Positions 34,866-51,390 of a stretch of DNA of 64,000 nucleotides are shown one piece after another (within the stretch, counting starts at the first letter, position 1; each line of letters opens with the position of its first letter). The DNA is taken from assembly GCA_036897485.1 (NCBI GenBank), contig JAYMTF010000003.1:36130-100129 (forward strand). Direction: 5' to 3'. Made by a program: the position numbers and the translations under genes. The stretch comes from Pelargonium nanum. Lineage: Eukaryota; Streptophyta; Magnoliopsida; Geraniales; Geraniaceae. Below the pieces are notes generated by a model. That model made no database searches and was not told the DNA's origin. It was given only the letters and a program-made list of their open reading frames with translations.

Positions 34866-37800
34866 ATGAAAGCGTTGCTCAATCCGCAGCTCTCCGTCTC
34901 CTCCATCTCTCCAGTCCACACCTCAAAGCCTACTCTGTTTTCTCCTCCGCGGATCCGCACCTCGCTTCGATTTCCGGCTGGCAGGAATTTTAACCGTTGG
35001 TTCGGAGTGAGGTGTTGCTTGAATTCCAAAGGTGTGGTGGACTCGTTGACGATAGAGCAATTGGGGCTTCCCGAGTTTGATACTCGGAATCCGTCTATTT
35101 CTTCGTCGTATCGGAGCTTGGAGCTGCCGAAGCCGAATCAGACGGTGCTGGATGCTCAAGCTAGGGTTTGTACCGGTCCCACGCAGACCAAGCCGCTCAC
35201 TGAGGAACAGGCTTTTAGGGTCCTGGACTCCATCTTAAGATCAGGTTTGAGTTTCTCCATATGCGATTTTGTGTCTCATTTTGATTTGCTGTATAGCTGA
35301 AACAACCCCATAGATAGCTGAAAATTCCTATAAATTTGATCAATTTATTTTGTTCTTATTAGAATTTTGAAGTAAATGAGTAATGACCAACTTCTTTTAG
35401 TTGAATTAATGTAAGTCCGATTCAAATGCTTTTGAAATGCTCAGTAAATGATGCATTGGGTAGTGTTTGTGATTGTTGAACTATTTACAGAACTTTGAAG
35501 CATCTTAGGTAACTAAAACGAACATGGATGTCCACATTACAATGTTACTAATTCTTACTAAGCACCACCTTAGAAGGCTAGAACTGTTCTAAGAACTCGT
35601 ATTTATCATTCCTCACTGATAAAATATGCTACGAACCGTTTTCATGAATGGAGAGATCCGAAGCCTACAATGAATAGTCAACCCACCTTAAGGATGGAAT
35701 TATGTTACAAAATGGATATCTTGCATTCTTGTAGTTTAATCAAGGTTTGTGCTTCTTCAAAATTCAATGCACCTCTCTTAGGTTCTGGGCATGGAGGAAT
35801 AAGAATCAAAATATAAACGGAGGAAGAAAACTTAAAAGATAATCCGCATATATTTTTCTAGGTTTACAATACCTTTGAAGTTTGTTCTTTCATTTAATCA
35901 TGCTAAGTCATCATTGAAAGTAACTATTGGGATATTGCCTGATATGAAACCCTGTAGAATCTGCAATAGCCCAGCCTTGTTAGAGTTAGGATAGTGTAAT
36001 GACATCTTCACAGAAACCAACTACTTATCTGGATTCTTATTGCGACCACTGATTAGTTCTTTTGTCCAAATTGAAAGATATCTTCTGGAAGTTTGGTTAA
36101 ATATGACTTCAAGAATGAAAATGCTTGGAAAAGGAACTAGATATAATTTTGAAACACATTGTCAAGCTCGACGAGCAGAGTTTCAAATTCAGCAACATTT
36201 CTGAATAAGTAGCTAACATGCCATGCTTGTCTTTGATGTTAGCTAGGGGAGAACTTAAAGATGAAGATGAAGTCTCTAGAGCACAACTTGGGGCCTTTTT
36301 TGCTGCAATGACAATCCGTGCAAATGTGTTTCCTGAAGCAACCCAATGGAGTGAAGGGGAGAGAAAGGCTATGAACACATTTTGGCCACTCCTAGTTCGA
36401 GCACTTCCGCCTGATGTAATATTCCTAGCTGATCCTGAAGGCTCCATAATGGGACTCGGAAATTCGATTGGGCCCCATTATGTAGGCAATGGCACCAGCG
36501 ATATGAGGTTGGTTGGTGCCCTTAGGGAAATTTTGGCGGGAGGTCATCTTGGATATGAAGAAGTTCAAGGTGTTTTAAAAGAGGTTCTTCCATTGAGAAC
36601 TGGCGATAATGAATCTGTGGGAGTAAGTGAGTCATTGCTTTCAGCATTTTTAATAGGCCAACGTATGAACAGGGAAACAGATCGAGAGTTAAAAGCATAC
36701 TGCCTTGCCTTTGATGGAGAACTTGGTATTTGTTTTATTTGATTATCCATATTTGTTAACTTATGAGAAATTGACATTTCAAGTTTCCTCTCGTTAATTT
36801 TGCTTATTAATTGATCATCAGGCCCTCCTCCCATTGCTGATGTTAGATCATTGACTCATTATGGTGAACCTTATGATGGAAACACACGTTTCTTCAGGAG
36901 CACATTGTTTGTTGCGGCAGTTAGATCCTGTTATGGTGAATCTAGCCTGCTTCATGGTGTGGAGTGGATGCCACCTAAGGTCAGCTTCCTGTTTATTCAT
37001 CCATCTGAGCAATGAACTAGTTTCCTCATCCTCCGTGATCACATTTTCAGTTATTCAATTCAGTTTCCCAGTAAATCAATATGAAACCTTAATCTACGAA
37101 ATGCATCCAATGATGTTGTTATTTGACCTTTTCTTCCTGAATCTACATAGTGGAGCTTCTCTTTCAAAGTAAATTTTATTTAGAAAATAAGAGGGATTCT
37201 TGAATGACTGCTTAATATAGTTGATAGTTGTTAGTTGTTACTCATACATGATGGTCTGTATCATTGGAACTCCTTTTTCTTTTTCTTTTTTCTTTTTTTT
37301 AGGGTGGCATCACCGAAGAACAAATGCTGAAGTTCATGGGAGCAAATACAAGCTTATCCCGTTTTCAGGCGAAGGAAATTCTTGAGGTCTTTGTGGTTTC
37401 CACATACTGATTTGCTGTACCACTATCATGCCTTTTTTTCACATGTTCAGTCATATCTTAACTTTTCATGCTTTTTATTTCAGGATGAGGGGGTTGGTTT
37501 TGCCTACATAAGTCAACGTGAAGCTAGCCCATCCCTGTAAGAAACTCTAAACAGCTCTTTAGTCTGTAATTTCTTCTTATTTTTCTGGCATGTGGATTGA
37601 GAGATATCTTCCTTCTTCTTTTTAAATGATTGATTTCTTTTTCCTCTACTTTCAACTTAATATCCAAAGGTCTAACTTCTGTAGCCTTAGGGATCCAAAT
37701 ATGCTTCAAAACTGTGGCATACTCTTCTGTAACTACTCATATTTGTTATGCAGGAGGTAACAACATTTCTACGGTTTTTGTAGATATTCATTGATTGGGT

Positions 37801-39182
37801 TGAGGGAGCACATAAAGAAACGCCCTCCATTGGCAACAACTGAAAAAGTTCAGCAATTTGTGAGGGTGAGACACTTTACTTTTTATAAAATTGTTAGTAA
37901 TGCTTTATGGATTACCTTTGATTCTCCTTGAAAGGTACTTTGTCAAGTGAACATAATGTGGCTTCTTAATAGCTCTAGTCTTATAATACATCTTAGAATA
38001 AACAGCAAGTTGTATTTCTTGTAATTTGTTCTTCTCCTGCAATGCACTGGTGTAGCAACTTAATCGGAATAATCACTGATGAAATTATTAGGCATTAATT
38101 GATCCTTCAGAATGTGTCAATTGTATTGTTTATTCAACAGGCTCGTGGAAGAGAATCAATTGTTACTGGGTTTTATCATGAAGGTTATGAGGAACCACTG
38201 TTAATGCTTATGAAAAGAAGAGGCGTGCATTCTGGTCTGGTAGTGAAGGTCAGAACTTTGCTTTTTTAGTGATATTGAATGGAGAGTTTTCACAAATTAG
38301 TATTGTTTTTGCTCCTTTTTGCACTTAAAGAGAGTATTGTAATTTGTTAGCATGGTTCAATAGTTACATTTCAAAAATTCAGTTATTTGTCATTTGACTT
38401 TTATGTAGGGTGAGGAAGGGGCCCTCTCGATGACGACCAGATTGCGATCAGTAAATGCATCAAAGGGACTCCCTGTGAACTACTGTTCAGGATTTCGTTC
38501 AAAAAGCATGGCATCTGCGTGTGAAGTTGATGGTTTGTATAGTTTGGTCACCCTATTTTTCTTTCCTGCCATGCGATCTCCAAGTTTGGTTCTTTGGATG
38601 TGTATGTTGCTTAATTTTTCCATTACGAAATATAAAACCTGCAGTTTGGTATTGCAGGAGTGTCACGTGAGAGCTTCAGTCTTGAGGTTAATGCCCAGGA
38701 CTACGGTTTTGAACCAACTGATACTCCAAGAACTGATAGATCGGTAAGACCTATTCTGAATCTTTGCATTTTTTTGTTGGCTCATCCTCCATCCAAGTTT
38801 TCATAATGATCTATTCATATCCTCTTTCACTGGAAACATTTCATTGCATTTAAAGAAGGGATCATAAAACAGTTTTTGGGTGAAAAATACAAAATCCTTC
38901 GTTTGTTTCCTTGCTTGGAGTTTATATGTAATTGGAGCTTATGACAATCTCTATATCTAGGTCTCAAAGAACATAGAACTGGGTTTAGCTGCTCTTCGTG
39001 GCCAAAGAGGACCAGCTTATGATCGCATTGTCCTAAACGCCGCAATGGTGGATCACTTGCTAGGATGTAACGGAGCAGAAGACGTACTCTCAGCCATTGA
39101 TAGAGCCAGAGAGGCCATTGACAGTGGCAAGGCTCTGAAAAGACTACTGAACTACATCAAGATTTCTCAAAAAATGAAGTAA
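34866..39182 (+). CDS. TrpD2/YbiB-like protein, phosphoribosyltransferase fold, plastid-targeted (At1g70570 type)
   Basis: Ten exons join in frame: 34866-35244, 36243-36725, 36822-36979, 37303-37386, 37484-37536, 37784-37865, 38141-38248, 38409-38532, 38658-38743, 38961-39182; 592 residues. The first ~55 residues are rich in Ser, Pro and Arg with few acids, a probable plastid transit peptide. The remainder has the anthranilate phosphoribosyltransferase fold: an N-terminal helical part (LTEEQAFRVLDSIL, RAQLGAFFAAMTIRANVF) and a C-terminal domain. The PRPP-binding GTGGD of true TrpD is absent; the aligned place reads EPYDGNTRFFRSTLFVAAV (about residues 301-319), like bacterial TrpD2/YbiB. Genes of this type are often labelled anthranilate phosphoribosyltransferase, but I see no support for that reaction. 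Bacterial YbiB binds nucleic acid; the plant role is not known to me. Convergent with the PRPP synthetase gene. Confidence 0.9.
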
Positions 39183-39710
39183 ATGGGGTCACAGATAAGT
39201 TTTTTGTTCTTTTACTTTTGTCCAAATGACCTTGCTAGAAAGAATGAGAGGTTAGGTTAGTCTGCTTTTGAACTTTTTAATTACATTGTTTCACTAGTAC
39301 TTGTCAGTTTGCGGCTTTGCACATGATATAATTGTTGTAAAGATTGACAAATTTTGAGACACCTGTCTTTTGATATGCACACACTTGTAACCTTTCATGA
39401 TTGTGAATAAATATGATTTTCCTCTTTGTTTTTTATATGCACACACTTGTAAACCTGAAATGTATTAGATGCATATAGAGTTCATAGAGCCAAACTAAAC
39501 TGAAGAACAGTAAAATTTATTCTATCAACACAAAATGTGGATGCATACTTACAATAAAAACATGAGTGGAGTACAAAATCTCTAAGCCTGGGTTTCTGAC
39601 CTTGTCGGTTCTCTATATACTCAAACATCATACCTTGTTAAGGTAAAAAGAAAACACAAAACACGCAACTAACTCTTCTTTGGCTTTTGCCTAGTTATTG
39701 TAAGTTTTGG
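39183..39710. other. short convergent intergenic region with a direct repeat
   Basis: Contains the 3' ends of two converging genes. An 18-bp direct repeat ATATGCACACACTTGTAA occurs at about 39374 and 39435. No gene seen. Confidence 0.6.
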
Positions 39711-42700
39711 TTATATCTGGAGAGTAGCAGCTATGGCGCCAGCCAGGCTTAGAACTTCAAAAGGTTGTCTGTTCATCACAGCTTGCACTGTCGACGGGCA
39801 TGAATCTGTAATCCAGAAGTATGCCAGGCCGCTATCAGGATGTCCTGTATACAACAAAAATAACAAAGTGAATTATGTTTATCTAGAAAAGAGTAAAGAG
39901 GGTACGAAAATTCCATGTGGGGATTTGAGTTGTTAATGAAATTAAAATTTGAAGCAATGAAAATCCTAACTTATCACCTCCAGAGCCCTGTGATTCTAGC
40001 ACTATCCAAATGATCCACCAGCTAATAAAAAGATTTATTCATACTGATTGCTCAAGCCAAAGCATATATGCCTCAAATACGAGTGAGTGAGAATTTTGCC
40101 TTCCCCACATCTCTAGCATTTCTACTGATAAAATCCCCTCCTCTTGATCAACAAATACTCTCTATGTCCTAAAATGATTGTCCACTTCACCATTTTTGTA
40201 AAATTTAATGATGAGTAAGCTATATAGTAGAGCCAGCAATTTAAACCTGATCCTCCCAACCCAAAAAATTGTGGGTTCGGGTTAAAGCCTTTTCAAGCCG
40301 AATCTGAATTGCCAAACTCTAAGTTAAAGTTGGACTTTCTCCCTTATAACCCCTTGTGTCCTTGTTGTAACAAACTCAAAAGGCTTCTAGCCAACTTTTT
40401 TTAAGGATATTATTGGTAATTCATACATAACTAACTAATCAAGAAATGAAAGTGGATAAGGATATTGATAGAATCTTATATGGAAAACCTTGAGTCCAGT
40501 CATGCACTAAGTGTATTAGTTAAACACATTGACATAGACTAACAAATATGTGGAAATTATGGTACATATGACACTACCCATAAATGATGTTCTGGCTCCA
40601 AGGAGAAACAACAATAACGGACTAAATGTAAGGAAGAAGATGCTTGGAATACCTCCTTTATCATGTTGAAAGCGTTCCCATGTTTTATTGGGGAAGATTC
40701 CATGAGTAACATAGGCGCTGATTTTTGAAGCTCCATGGGCAGCCAACACTTTCTAAGGACATGGAAATGACAGGGTAAATATGGCATTTTAGATTGAAAA
40801 AATGCATAAAATATAAATACAATTTCTCCGGGAGCGATTAACTAAACATGTGAGCATAGAAAATGAGTAGCAAGAGGTGAGTGTCATCCATCTATTTATC
40901 TATCAGTGAATGCTCATTGTAATGTTTTGACCATTTGCACATGGTTTCAAATGAATCATTTTGTTGATTGATCCAGTCATATACTATATCATCATAAAAT
41001 ACTAGTCTCGCTTGGCCAATATTAAGAGTCAGTGACATTTGAGTGACATTGATCCTAGAGCAAGAACCCATGACATCATATAATACCAGCATAAAAAGTA
41101 CGGTGTACATGCAGCTATCAGCAGAGTGCAGAATTTACAGGAGCAGCCACATCCAATCAACTTGCAAGCACTTAACACAAAAGGCAAATATTACCAGCAT
41201 TCTTCTAGGCTTATGAATCTTTACAAATAAGTGATCATTAGACACATGGAATTTGGGAGGCATCAATTTCATAGTTCAGAGACAAATTCGATTGTGTTTC
41301 GTTTAATAAAAAAAAAGATAATACCAAATTTTCTCAAATTACATTAGCCTCATTAGAAGCTGCACTTTCAACCTCAATATTATCTGTTCTTTAGATGAGG
41401 ATAAGAGTCCAGAATATAATGTTAGCAAACGTAAGAATGTACAAGCAGAGGAATTTGTATACCTGGCATTCAATTAGTGTTCCACCCGATTGAACTAAAT
41501 CATCAACAATCACAACATGCCGTCCTTTTGGGTCTCCCTCCTTGATACGCACAATTCTTTGGTCGCCTTCCCGAACTTTAGCGCAGACAATCTACATATC
41601 AATGGTATGATAGTACAACTCAATCATGCAACCAAAAGTGCTCCATAACCAGAACGAGCCATTGCTTTCATCTATTGGGTATATAATTCAAAGTAAGCAT
41701 TTACTCTGGAGCCCATTTTCTTTTCTTCGTAATATATTATTCTCAATGGTAAACATATTATTCTCAATGGTAAACAAAGTGCTATCATTTAATCCTTCCT
41801 TCACACTGTCCGGACACTTTTAGTAATCTTAGAAACATCAGAAAATTTCCTTTAGGAAACATTTTCTCCCCTTAGCAGAGAGATAAAGGGCGTGATCATA
41901 TATCCTTGAGTTTTGTTACTTATTTAGAGAACCCAACTTCTTTCAGTCAACGATAAGACTACATCTAGAAAAATCCCTAATTGCCATACTAAATAATTTA
42001 GTACCGTGGGAAAATGCTGGAGCAATTTATGAAATCGCTTCCATGCACCGTCATCAGGGAAAGCAATGGCTATCTGAAAAATGAAGAAGATCAACACATT
42101 ATGATCAGAAATACTTCAAAGTATTCAATTTCCAGGTCTCCATGGAGTCCAAGTGAGCATTTAGCTAATAAAATGAACTCCAGAATCCAAAGGAAAATTC
42201 TAAACACAACAAGAGGCTAGATATACATCTTACATTGTCAGAATCAGGAAGTTTTTGAAGCCTGCTCTTGAGCAAAGGTATCCCACTCTCAAAGCAAGGT
42301 AAAATATTATCGCCAAAGTAGAACCGCTCCTGATATGCAATATAACAAAGAGAACATGTTACTAAAAAAACAAAGCATCTGCAAGCAAAAGCCAAAGACA
42401 ATGTACTCATCAAACACAATACCTGCAATGCATGGATATCAAAAATCACAAGACTAGTAGGCCCTCCCCTCGAAATTGGTATGTTCGACAAGATCCTAGC
42501 AAGTGTAAATGCAGTGGCAACATCTCCTTCATCCTCCATTCGCTCGGAAGTGCCAGTGGGGAAAAATGGAAGGACAAGAGTGAATGAGGAGACAAACAAT
42601 TTAGGCAATGCATAGATAACAGAGAGTTGCTCAAAAATCACTCCTGGAGAGTTAAATGAGGCCAAAAAAGCCACATGCTTTCCCCGAATTCCTTGAGCAT

Positions 42701-43224
42701 TAGGTATGAACAAATTGGGAAAACCATCTGCAAATGTTCTAACAAAACAAATTCAAAATTTCCATCAAATTTCACTCTAACCAGAAATTCAACAAAAATC
42801 CAACCTAGTGAATTGGTCCAATTCAATACCTCCAGTTGATGCTTCGGAGCTCAATTGCGTCAGACTCGGCAGCGACTCTCTCGGCGAGGGCTTTGGTCTC
42901 GGCGCAGTAGAAAAGGCAGACCTTCTTCACGTTCTTGGAGACCGACCTCAGAGAACCAGAAGTGGCGGCCATTGGCAGCGAATAAGACGAAGGAGAGCCG
43001 TTGGTTTGGGCGGAGTGGATGGGATCAGAAGCAGAGACGAACCGCCAATTGGAAGGGTTTTCGAAGCTCTTGATCTCGCATCTGAAAGGGCGGCTTCTGT
43101 TTCCGGTGAATTCGGTCTGGTGCGACGAAGACGAAGGCTTTATAGTAGGGTTATTGTTGTTGATGGAGTTGGAGAAGAAGCTAGGGTTTTTGCATGGAGA
43201 CGAAAATGGTGGAGTGGCAGCCAT
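39711..43224 (-). CDS. PRS3: ribose-phosphate pyrophosphokinase, class II (phosphate-independent), PRS3/4 type
   Basis: Seven exons on the minus strand: 43224-42830, 42738-42423, 42329-42234, 42073-42005, 41591-41463, 40752-40653, 39844-39711; 412 residues, close to Arabidopsis PRS3. It makes PRPP from ribose 5-phosphate and ATP for nucleotide, histidine and tryptophan synthesis. Key motifs: [30 protein letters not shown], and the PRPP loop [13 protein letters not shown] (about 318-330); the C-terminus ends in [13 protein letters not shown]. The sequence is of the plant class II kind, which does not need phosphate. The first ~84 residues are Ser/Asn/Pro-rich and look like an organelle transit peptide; a second in-frame ATG at 42972 would give a 328-residue form without it. 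The frame is also open upstream to 43467. Intron 6 is over 800 bp and intron 5 about 700 bp. Confidence 0.93.
40156..40320. mobile_element. degraded MITE-like sequence in PRS intron 6
   Basis: Within the intron, CTCTCTATGTCCTAAAATG followed by ATTGTCCAC resembles the conserved ends of Stowaway-like MITEs. Next to it, 40225-40320 has AGAGCCAGCAATTT and, inverted, AGAGTTTGGCAATTC about 95 bp apart, a second small inverted-repeat relic. Both are weak. Confidence 0.35.
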
Positions 43225-45137
43225 GTGGCGGTCACAGAGCTGACCCAACCGAAACGGGCATGGGCTGTAACCGCTGTATGCGAGTCTGCGACTCCACGGA
43301 TATTTTATTTCCAAGTGAAGGAGATTACAGTTAACTCTATTATCCCAAATTGCCCCTGACTCGAAACGACGTCGTCGGAAGGTTTCTTGTTGCAACTTGT
43401 AAGTGAGCCTCACAATTACAAATGTAGCTTGCCAAGTTTTAGTTTCTATAGATATCCAATGGTTCAACCTAAGAATATTGGTGAGTCTCTTGGTAAACCC
43501 ATTTCAATTTATGGCATTTTAATCTTCTTGAAAATTATTGGAAGGCATGGATCGTGGGAAAGACTCGATTTGAGATTGGCTTCAACGCAGGCTGTCATGC
43601 GAGAATTCAGATCTTCTAGTCAACACGTTATACAACTCGAGGTATTTGGGTATGTAGAAATGTGGGTGTTTGGGACCGAGTGTGGGGTGGTGTTGCGAGC
43701 TAGTGTCAATGTTGACCTGTTTGAGGATGGCGTGGGTGCACGCCAAAGGGAAGCCGCAACTTGGGTCACAAGGCAGTGCTTAGTTTGAGCTGCTTGATCG
43801 ACCAAAGAGCGTGCACCCTCAAGCGGCAGACTTTGTGGTAGCTCTAGGAGGTTGGCAGAGACTCGTGATAATTTGGACAAAGTGTGGGGTGGTGTTCGTG
43901 TGAGTTGGTTGGGTTGTGGAGAGGTTCGACTTGTGGAGGCCTTGGTTGTTAGCTAGGTTGATGAATGGTTGGCAGTCCGGGGTGGCAGCAGGTAACCATT
44001 GAGTTAAATTCGATAATAGTTTTCGTGCTCTTCAGGCTTGAGGGGATTACGGTGCTTCTGGTGTATGATAATTCATGATATCTTTGCCATTGTAGCTCAG
44101 TTTGCTAGTTTTTATTTTATGTTTTCTAACCGGTCTACAAGCCAAGTGGCTCATGAGCTAAGTAGGTTCTCGCTATTTATGTTATACTTGACTGGGTGAG
44201 TTGACCTCCAAGCCTCCAATTTTATATCTAAGAAGAAGAAGAAGCATGGTTTCAGCTATTGATCAAATCTTAGCTTATTTTGCACATTCAAAAGTGACCA
44301 AAACTTGTCTCTTAACCTTTTTGTACTCTGCTTTCTTGCGTTGCTCTGCTTATTGACCTCGTTTCAAAATTATTAAAGATTATCATCTTACTGACCCAGC
44401 CAAAATAACCAGTCCTTTCTAATCTTTAGCCTAATCAGATTCCATCACTTGCATTAAACAATAATTTTGACTCACCAACTTTTATTATCTTAACATATGG
44501 AATAAGCATGTATTTACTTACTCATTTTGTTCTTTCCATATAAAATACTCATAATACCAATAAATAATATACACACATATATTTTATACCAGAGACATTG
44601 TGTGACAATCATACAAAGAGAAATGAGAGAATATTGCAAAAATAAGAAAGAAAAAATTATTAATGCTGTGTAACACTGTGGTCCAAATAAATCTCATTCT
44701 TAGAAAAAGAGGCACCTCTGTTGTGGGAGAGGGACATGTGAATTCAAGAAACCAATATCAACCACACTACACACTGAAGAGTCAGAAAGAAGAGACTGAC
44801 AAAAGTGACAGAACAGACACACAATCAAAGCCCTCTCATTTGGAGCTATCTATCCAAGAAACAAACCCATTTAGTTTCAAGCTACACCACACCTCTCCAA
44901 ATTTATCTCAACTTTTGATTTTTCCCTGGATTTATCATAATCCCAATAATCCATTTGCTATTTTCAGTGGCTCTGGTGTTGCCAATAGTGGTGCCACAAA
45001 ATAAACATCTCCTCCGCAAATTTGCTAGGACAAAAAGCCTCCGTTTTTATTCCTGACACTCATAAAGGAAAAAAAACATACACTCCTTTCACTTGTGTCA
45101 CTCTGTTCCTTGCTCAGGCCACTGCCAGAGATCACAG
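43225..45137. other. intergenic between divergent PRS and GGT genes
   Basis: The left end is the PRS promoter. At 43560-43990 a GC-richer block has a long open frame (43387-43788) without recognisable domain and a local direct repeat AGTGTGGGGTGGTGTT at about 43679 and 43881. From 44500 on is the GGT promoter and leader. No gene is supported. Confidence 0.5.
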
Positions 45138-45846
45138 GTTAGCTCTACCTATTCCAACCATAAAGTTCATAGCTTTACGCGATCTCATTCACTACCCATC
45201 GAAGTTGGCTTTTCAATTCATGATTTTTCTTCGCTGATTGTGCTTAATTAGGTCTTTTGACTAATGGGTATTGATCTGTTCACCATTTCTCACCAAAAAA
45301 AAGTAATGGGAACTGTCGATTTTCGTCTGTTTGGGAGTGGGTTTTGTAAGTTCGTGTGTATATTGTTTAAAAGGTTTGAATTTGTGGGCATGCATCGTAG
45401 GCCGTTAGGCCATTTCTCTTGCTTGCTTGATGGGTTGTTCTTGAATTCAGCTATTTTCTGGGTTCTTTTGTACAGTAATTCGTGGGAATGAGGCAATCCG
45501 TTTCGATGTTTTCTGGGTTTTCTTTGCTATTGAGTTGCTATGGTTTGCAGTAAAATCCATGGTTAAATTTCAATCTTAGAGTTCTAATTATTGTTCAGAC
45601 TTAGGGCTGGATGATTGTGGTTGCACATGCATTGATTGATTGCTTGTGTGTATATTGTTGGTTCATTTTCTCTTAATCATTTAGTTGATTGATGGATTTC
45701 TGCTGTCTACAAATGAACTGACTAATCGTATTGTTAGAAACCATTGAACCTAGATAATTAGGGCCTCAATTATGATGTGGCTAAGCTTGTGAATTTGTTC
45801 GCTCGAGTATTCACTGTGCTTGTGTTATTCTCTTACATTTGATCAG
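45138..45846 (+). other. probable 5' UTR intron of the GGT gene
   Basis: CAG|GTTAGC at 45135-45143 and GATCAG|GCGAGG ending at 45846 make a plausible 709-nt intron between a leader exon and a short 5' UTR stretch that ends at the ATG (45928). The spliced leader is inferred; no transcript was available. Confidence 0.45.
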
Positions 45847-45927
45847 GCGAGGAACTGCGAGTGTGGTTGTGTTTTTACCTCCTTTCATCTATCGGAGTGA
45901 GACGTGTCAGAAAGGACCTACTTCATC

Positions 45928-50123
<4,196 letters not shown>

Positions 50124-51081
50124 TGTGGATGCTATGCTTCAACTCTGTTCGTAAAACTTGTATTATATATATTCTTCTACTATCACAAACTTGTTTATTA
50201 TGTTGCATCATACTCGAATTATAAGCTGTAAAGCTTGTTTCTATTGATAATCGTTACTCTTGTACTTTTGCATTTGATATATCATCTTATCAGTTGTTTC
50301 CGTGAAACCCAAAATCTCAATTACTCCATTACTAAAAGCTCAGCTGTGTTCATGGGCATTTGAAGTCGTAACACAGCTTGAACTTGGCGTGTTTATAGAG
50401 GCGTCGTGTTCGTGTTGAGTCATACAACAATAACACGGCACTCAAACGCCAACTTGCCAAGTCTTGAAGGGTTGACCCAGAAAGTGTCTTCGGAGTCTGG
50501 TCAGATCTGGTAGTCAAAGGTCAAAACGGTCCAACTTCGCCGCCGGCCCCTCACCAGCCATCCACTGCGGTAGTCACGTGACAGAGACGATCCATGAAGT
50601 AAAATCAGACCCACAGCAAGGGCAGAACCGGAAAAACAACAGGAAACAATTTTAGCGCCAAAATCAAAGTCAATAATACAGTTCCGTGGCTGCCCGCGGG
50701 CAGGCAGCCATTTTCACGGGCACGCCCACACTTTCTCTCTCCTTTGAATTTCTGATTAATTAAAACTCCATAGCTTATGTCACGAGTTTCCTCGGGTTCT
50801 CTCTCTCTGTCTCCTATTGGCATAAACACACACCATTGAAGAAGATTGCTATAAAATTTTCCAATTCACCGAACACACTCACATTTAAAGCTTCCATTTT
50901 TTTCATTCCTTTAAAAACCCTCTTTTCACTTTCTAAAAAAAGCGACCCTTTTCAATTTCTTCTCCTTCTTCCTTCTGGTTTCATTTGATTCTCACCCCAA
51001 AACCAAAAAGAACCCATCTTTATTCCCTCCCCTTTTTTTCCCATATTAATTTGACTTTCCTCCCAATTTCTTGCAACCATC
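50124..51081 (+). other. intergenic and promoter of SMR gene
   Basis: The left part is the GGT 3' flank. The right part is the SMR promoter, with the palindrome GTCACGTGAC at about 50573-50582 and a TATA-like CTATAAAAT at 50849-50857. The final 200 bp are pyrimidine-rich, typical of a plant 5' leader. Confidence 0.5.
50573..50582. promoter_or_regulatory. GTCACGTGAC G-box palindrome upstream of SMR gene
   Basis: A perfect 10-bp palindrome with CACGTG core, about 500 bp before the SMR start codon. The identical 10-mer occurs at 57931-57940 before the F-box gene. Such sites bind bZIP and bHLH factors; use here is inferred. Confidence 0.35.
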
Positions 51082-51390
51082 ATGGGTTTTCAAGAATCAG
51101 AAGCATCTCCCAAGAAATGGGTAGTCGCCGGAATTCCCTTCCGCGGTCCCTTGAAGCCTATATTTACAAAAGCTTCCGGCGACGGAGAAGATGATGATCA
51201 GTCCTGTTCGACGACGCCGACCGGAGATGAATCTAGGATTCCGACAGTGCTGACGTGCCCGCCGGCTCCGAGGAAGAAGAAACCTTCGAAATGTCATTAC
51301 AACAACCATGGTGTCGGTGCTGTCAGAGAGTTCTTTTGTCCTCCTGACTTAGAAACTGTGTTCATGCGTCACGTTGAAACAGCTAAATAG
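51082..51390 (+). CDS. SMR: SIAMESE-RELATED cyclin-dependent kinase inhibitor (SMR6/SMR8-like)
   Basis: A single intronless exon of 102 codons, typical of this family of small plant proteins. Conserved blocks in order: KKWVVAGIPFRGPLKPI (about 11-27), STTPTGDESRIP (about 43-54), LTCPPAPRKKKPSKC (about 57-71) with a basic cluster that could act as nuclear signal, and the C-terminal VREFFCPPDLETVFMRH. The EFF...PPDLE motif is the cyclin/CDK-binding signature. SMRs block CYCD/CDKA or CDKB complexes and push cells from division to endoreplication, often under stress. A TATA-like box lies about 230 bp upstream and a G-box about 500 bp upstream. Closest subgroup by motif is SMR6/SMR8, a judgement from memory. 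Confidence 0.9.
   Translation: MGFQESEASPKKWVVAGIPFRGPLKPIFTKASGDGEDDDQSCSTTPTGDESRIPTVLTCPPAPRKKKPSKCHYNNHGVGAVREFFCPPDLETVFMRHVETAK

Noticed and set aside
34866-39182. Classic anthranilate phosphoribosyltransferase (TrpD/PAT1)
   Set aside because: The GTGGD PRPP motif is missing and the sequence follows the TrpD2/YbiB pattern.
43387-43788. 133-residue open frame in a GC-richer block
   Set aside because: No domain; an equally open frame exists on the other strand, as expected in GC-rich non-coding DNA. May be a transposon remnant.
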